Source: DUQX01 sp050948825 (GTDB lineage: Bacteria > Bacillota > Dethiobacteria > DTU022 > UBA8154). Taken from it: DNA of 64,000 nt. The notes under the pieces are model-generated. The model made no database searches. It saw only the letters and a program-made list of their open reading frames with translations, and was not told where the DNA came from. Position 1 is the first letter of the stretch; each line of letters begins with the position of its first letter. This document shows, in pieces, positions 60,790 to 64,000 of the stretch. The DNA lies in assembly GCA_050948825.1 (NCBI GenBank), contig JBMNEO010000003.1, positions 558,001 to 622,000 on the forward strand. Direction: 5' to 3'. Made by a program: the position numbers and the translations under genes.

Positions 60790-61013
60790 TTTTATTCCTT
60801 CTTTCATCAACATTGTGTTTAAGGCCAAGCCACTATTTTTATTTTTATTTAGAAAACCATAAAAATAGGACGGTATTATTCATTACTCTTTTGTTGCCAA
60901 TGATTATGCAAGAGGCTTAATCCTCTGATGCCAAGAATAAAAGATTACTTATATTCATAATTATTTATAGAGGAAGTTTAATCAAAGATTATATATGAAG
61001 GGGAAAAAGAAGG

Positions 61014-61325
61014 GTGAAAATACTGGTAACCGGGGGTTCCGGGTTTATCGGTTCCCACACCGTGGAATTGCTTTTAAATCAGGGATACAAGGTGATAAAT
61101 GTGGATAATCTAAAAACCGGCTCTATTGTTAATCCCAAAGCATTCTTTTATAAAGTAAATATTTGTTCACCTCAATTGGTAAAAGTATTTGAAATAGAAA
61201 AACCTCAATATGTAATTCATTTGGCTGCTCAAATAAGCGTACAACAATCAATTTCCAACCCTTATATGGATGCTGAGAACAATGTACTCGGCACATTGTT
61301 TATTGCGATTAAACTGAACCGGCTT
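61014..61325 (+). pseudogene. NAD-dependent sugar-nucleotide epimerase, cut by the IS
   Basis: GTG at 61014 (AAGAAGG upstream) opens VKILVTGGSGFIGSHTVELL with the Rossmann GGxGFIG motif, then VIHLAAQISVQQSISNP. About 104 residues remain. Homology stops at LFIAIKLNR where the IS21-family end begins (61326), so the catalytic YxxxK part is missing here and should lie past the right IS end, outside the window. Confidence 0.82.
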
Positions 61326-61336
61326 TGTGATTTTTC

Positions 61337-61374
61337 AGAGCCACTGCTTGCATGAAATAGAGCCACTCATTGCA
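61337..61374. repeat. Tandem terminal repeats of the IS
   Basis: AGAGCCACTGCTTGCA (61337-61352) and AGAGCCACTCATTGCA (61359-61374) differ at three positions and are 22 bases apart. IS21 elements carry such repeated end sequences as transposase binding sites. Confidence 0.7.
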
Positions 61375-61707
61375 TTTATTAGGGCCAGTTGATCAAAGCC
61401 TTCTATCATAGAATTTAGGGAAAGTATGCTTTTGTCATGAAAAAAGTGTTCCACTTCACCGCTATTCAAAAGCTGATTTAAGGTTTTTGCTTTGATCTTT
61501 GAAAATAAAAATCGTTTGCAGCAGCAGGGGCTGTGGGTATGTGGGCAACACGCAGTGTTGTCCAAGCGGGTGTGGAGCTTGTGGGTAACCCTGCCCCTGG
61601 AGGGTTATCCATAAATCCATACCCGCGGCATATCCACAACCCATACTGCCTGGCATAGAGACCTCATTTTTAGAAGGCTTAAGCCCGCTTCAAGATGTTA
61701 CCCTTGA

Positions 61708-62454
61708 TTAAATAGGCTTGATGCCATTGCGTTCCCGCATGGAAACCTTCCCGTCAATCAAAATAGTATAGGAATCATGTACAATCCGATCCAGAATTGC
61801 ATCCGCCAATGTTTCTTCCCCAATCTTTTCATGCCAGCCTCCGGGGGCGAACTGAGTACAGAAAATGGTCGATGCATTCTGATGTCTGGTTTCCACAATT
61901 TCCAATAAATCCATTGCCTGAGTATCATTTAATGGGGTTAAGAGCCATTCATCCAAGACTAAAAGACTAACTTTCTTGTAATACTTCATCACCTTCTTGT
62001 ATATACCTTCACCGCGGGCCACTGCCAGTTCATCCAAGAGGTCCGGCAAACGGATATACTTGACGGTGTAGTAATGACGACAGGCTTCCATACCAAAAGC
62101 ACAGGCAATGTAAGACTTGCCGTTGCCGGAAGCACCCATGATGATGATGTTACGCTTTTCTGCAATGTAGGTACAGCTTGCTAACCGGATAATCTGGGTC
62201 TTATCTAGTTTGCGATCGGCATGGTATTCAATGTCTTCAATACTGGCATGGGGATAACGGAATTCCGCTTTTTTAATGAGCCGCATCAGCCTGTTGCTCT
62301 TACGTCTGGTCCATTCACTATCCACCATGATCCCTACCCTTTCTTCAAAGGACAGCTCCTGGTATTTTGCTTCTGTTAACTGGCGCTGGAAAGCTTCAGC
62401 CATGGCAGAAAGTCGCATCTCGTGCAGTTTGTTAACGGTAGTGGCATTAATCAT
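61708..62454 (-). CDS. istB: IstB, ATP-binding transposition helper
   Basis: 248 residues from the ATG of MINATTVNKLHEM (GGAGG 8 bases upstream). Walker A is IIMGASGNGKSYIA and Walker B LLVLDEW; the N-terminal helical domain precedes them. IstB forms an AAA+ oligomer that selects target DNA and activates IstA. Its start overlaps istA by 8 bases. Confidence 0.93.
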   Translation of the reverse strand: MINATTVNKLHEMRLSAMAEAFQRQLTEAKYQELSFEERVGIMVDSEWTRRKSNRLMRLIKKAEFRYPHASIEDIEYHADRKLDKTQIIRLASCTYIAEKRNIIIMGASGNGKSYIACAFGMEACRHYYTVKYIRLPDLLDELAVARGEGIYKKVMKYYKKVSLLVLDEWLLTPLNDTQAMDLLEIVETRHQNASTIFCTQFAPGGWHEKIGEETLADAILDRIVHDSYTILIDGKVSMRERNGIKPI

Positions 62455-63994
62455 GGTTTTTGCCTCCATAGTAGTCGGCACCCCGGACAAAACCGTGGGT
62501 CTCGGAATCGGGCTTGGTCACCGGACGATTGACTGCCGGCGCTTTATCCTGTCCGGTCTTTAAAATCGTCTGGATAGTTTTGAAACTGGGACTGGGCGTG
62601 TAGCTCAGCGCCCGCTGGCAGGCATCCTCCAGCCGTGGCAGCGAATACTTGTCAGCCAGTTTCATCAGTGACGTGCAGGCCCGATAGCCCTGCTTTTCGA
62701 CTTTATGGGCAGTAAGTATGGCATTAACCACAATCACGGCATGAGGCCCCACAGAAGAAGCCCATTCCCGGAAAGAGTCGCCACTTAGCAAAAGGTACTT
62801 CTGATGCTTTTCCGGCATATGATCCAAGACCGTGATTACCTGGCCTTCTTGATTCCGAACCCGGACATGCGAAGCGATGCGGTGGTTATGGTAAAAGACC
62901 TCAACGGTTTTACTGGTCAGGCGTACATCCACCTGATGGCGGATGTACTCGTAGGGCACCGAATAATGATTTTTGTCCACGATTATGTGATAATCATACT
63001 GTACGGATGCCGTTGGCCAGGCGGCCAGTTCGTATGGGGAGGCAGGCAGAGGCAACAGGAAAGCTTTTTCCTCTTCCCAAAAAGCGCTCTTCCTGCTTCC
63101 CAGCTTCTTCTGAAACGGTTTCTCGTTGAATTCGGCCAGTTTTTCTAGAATGGCGCTGTTCAGTTCCCGTAGGGAAAAGAACTGCTGGTGCCTTAAAGAA
63201 GCAATGATCCAGGTGGAAATGATTCCTACCGCTCCTTCAGCGTTAGGTTTATCCTTGGGGTGTCTCACCCGGGCAGGGATAACAGCAGTGCCGTAATGCT
63301 CGGCCATCTCGTGATAGGTCTTGTTGATCTTAGGATCGGGGCGGGAGACCTTGTCCACACTGGTTTTCAGATTATCCGGCACTAGGATCCTTGTAACACC
63401 GCCAAAGTAGTTGAAGGTGTTAACATGGGCATTGATCCAGCTTTCCATGTTCATGGTCAGGAAAGCTTCCACATAAGCGTACTGGCTGCAGGAGAGAACA
63501 GCGACAAAGATATATGCTGGAATGGGCTCACCGGTCACATTATCAGTGATAAAGGCTGTTTTACCGGCCCAGTCCACCTCCATCATTTCCCCGGGCTTGC
63601 GTTTGATGCGCATAGTGGCTTTGGTAGTGTTGGCATACTCGCGGTAATACCGGCAGAATTGGCTGTACATCAGGGGAATATCGCCGTTCAGTCGGCATTG
63701 TTCACAGTACTCATGCCACAATAAACTTAAAGTGACGCCACTTTTGGCCATTTCCCTGTGAATGTATGCACAATCCGGTAATTTTCGGTTTGACTGGATG
63801 CTTTTCTCCGGGAAAAGAAGTCCTTGAAGATCTGCATCCGTCATGTCTTTCTCGAAAGGCCATGCTATACCTTGCCCTTCTGCCCGTTCAAGCACTTTAC
63901 TGACTGTGTTCCGTGAGCATTGACAGCTTGAAGCAATGCCGCGCTGACTCACACCTTGGCTGTAAAGCCGAAGGATTTCTCGATACTTGATCAT
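62447..63994 (-). CDS. istA: IstA, DDE transposase
   Basis: 515 residues. An N-terminal HTH (SQRGIASSCQCSRNTVSKVL) binds the IS ends. The rve-type catalytic core has the acidic triad in MEVDWAGKTAF, ILVPDNLK and NAEGAVGIIS. A C-terminal domain follows. The start is 6 bases from the window edge, so upstream signals are not visible. The gene appears intact and could be active. Confidence 0.93.
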   Translation of the reverse strand: MIKYREILRLYSQGVSQRGIASSCQCSRNTVSKVLERAEGQGIAWPFEKDMTDADLQGLLFPEKSIQSNRKLPDCAYIHREMAKSGVTLSLLWHEYCEQCRLNGDIPLMYSQFCRYYREYANTTKATMRIKRKPGEMMEVDWAGKTAFITDNVTGEPIPAYIFVAVLSCSQYAYVEAFLTMNMESWINAHVNTFNYFGGVTRILVPDNLKTSVDKVSRPDPKINKTYHEMAEHYGTAVIPARVRHPKDKPNAEGAVGIISTWIIASLRHQQFFSLRELNSAILEKLAEFNEKPFQKKLGSRKSAFWEEEKAFLLPLPASPYELAAWPTASVQYDYHIIVDKNHYSVPYEYIRHQVDVRLTSKTVEVFYHNHRIASHVRVRNQEGQVITVLDHMPEKHQKYLLLSGDSFREWASSVGPHAVIVVNAILTAHKVEKQGYRACTSLMKLADKYSLPRLEDACQRALSYTPSPSFKTIQTILKTGQDKAPAVNRPVTKPDSETHGFVRGADYYGGKNHD

Positions 63995-64000
63995 TTGATC

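Larger units (their letters stand above)
61326..64000 (-). mobile_element. IS21-family insertion sequence, runs past the window edge
   Basis: It starts at TGTGATTTTTC (61326) inside the epimerase gene and carries istB and istA on the minus strand. Typical IS21 features are two overlapping genes and multiple terminal repeats. The right end is not in the window, so target duplication cannot be checked. Left non-coding part: 61375-61707, with two GC-rich hairpins (61543-61563 and 61583-61610). Confidence 0.88.

Noticed and set aside
1..64000. tRNA, rRNA or CRISPR loci
   Set aside because: I looked for tRNA-like cloverleaf ends, rRNA core sequences and spacer arrays and saw none, although a covariance-model scan would be needed to exclude small RNAs.

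Overview
The window looks like a chromosomal segment of a spore-forming, anaerobic member of the Clostridia. The evidence is a sporulation set (SigG, SpoIIR, BofA, a GerMN lipoprotein, two SPOCS-domain coat/morphogenesis proteins), a complete V-type ATPase operon in Enterococcus hirae gene order, a tungsten-type aldehyde:ferredoxin oxidoreductase family enzyme, and conserved Firmicutes gene neighbourhoods. Strong Shine-Dalgarno sequences are common, and many starts appear to be TTG or GTG. The species cannot be named from sequence alone; Peptococcales- or Syntrophomonadales-like lineages are my guess.

Layout. 1-3.9 kb (minus strand): accessory module with a lipoprotein cut by the window edge, a small membrane protein, a 12-TM protein ending in a LuxR-type HTH, and a small excisionase-like HTH protein coupled to it. 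4.0-7.1 kb: a decayed integrative element (DUF6076 protein, AAA ATPase lacking its P-loop, TnpW-like protein, large serine recombinase with an internal deletion). 7.2-10.8 kb: two paralogous proteins with three SPOCS/DUF3794 domains each, one carrying three LysM repeats. They share a promoter/leader sequence.

11-18.1 kb: glycosyltransferase, DUF3786 protein, frameshifted GerMN lipoprotein, metallo-beta-lactamase-fold hydrolase, CoA-transferase/GNAT fusion, bofA with its YaaL-like neighbour, and L-lactate dehydrogenase. 18.2-26.9 kb: V-ATPase operon ntpFIKECGABD. The c-subunit carries all the sodium ligands known from E. hirae NtpK. 27.2-32.1 kb: the Firmicutes cluster tsaC-ywlE-rpiB-glyA-comEB plus a flippase-like membrane protein. 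32.2-38.2 kb: larC, a Fur regulator, a Na/Pi cotransporter, spoIIR and sigG in tandem, and nikR.

38.2-50.7 kb: prmC, prfA, DUF1385, rpmE, an M23/LysM peptidase, rho, a Na/Ca exchanger pseudogene, glpX, transaldolase, fba, a YIP1-like protein, pyrG. This follows the classical pyrG-fba-tal-glpX-rho-rpmE-prfA order. 49.8-52.1 kb: a polyamine route (pyruvoyl arginine decarboxylase, speE, speB) running into pyrG. 52.2-56.3 kb: an MBL hydrolase, a BamB-like AOR-family tungstoenzyme and a thiolase.

57-64 kb is a damaged surface-polysaccharide/accessory region. It holds two unknown membrane proteins, a truncated GNAT gene fused tail-to-tail with a truncated polysaccharide flippase, a PIG-L deacetylase, and a sugar-nucleotide epimerase cut by an IS21-family element (istAB) that runs to the window edge. 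The most unusual parts are the SPOCS/LysM pair with its shared leader, the BamB-like enzyme beside a thiolase without obvious partner subunits, and the membrane-LuxR module.
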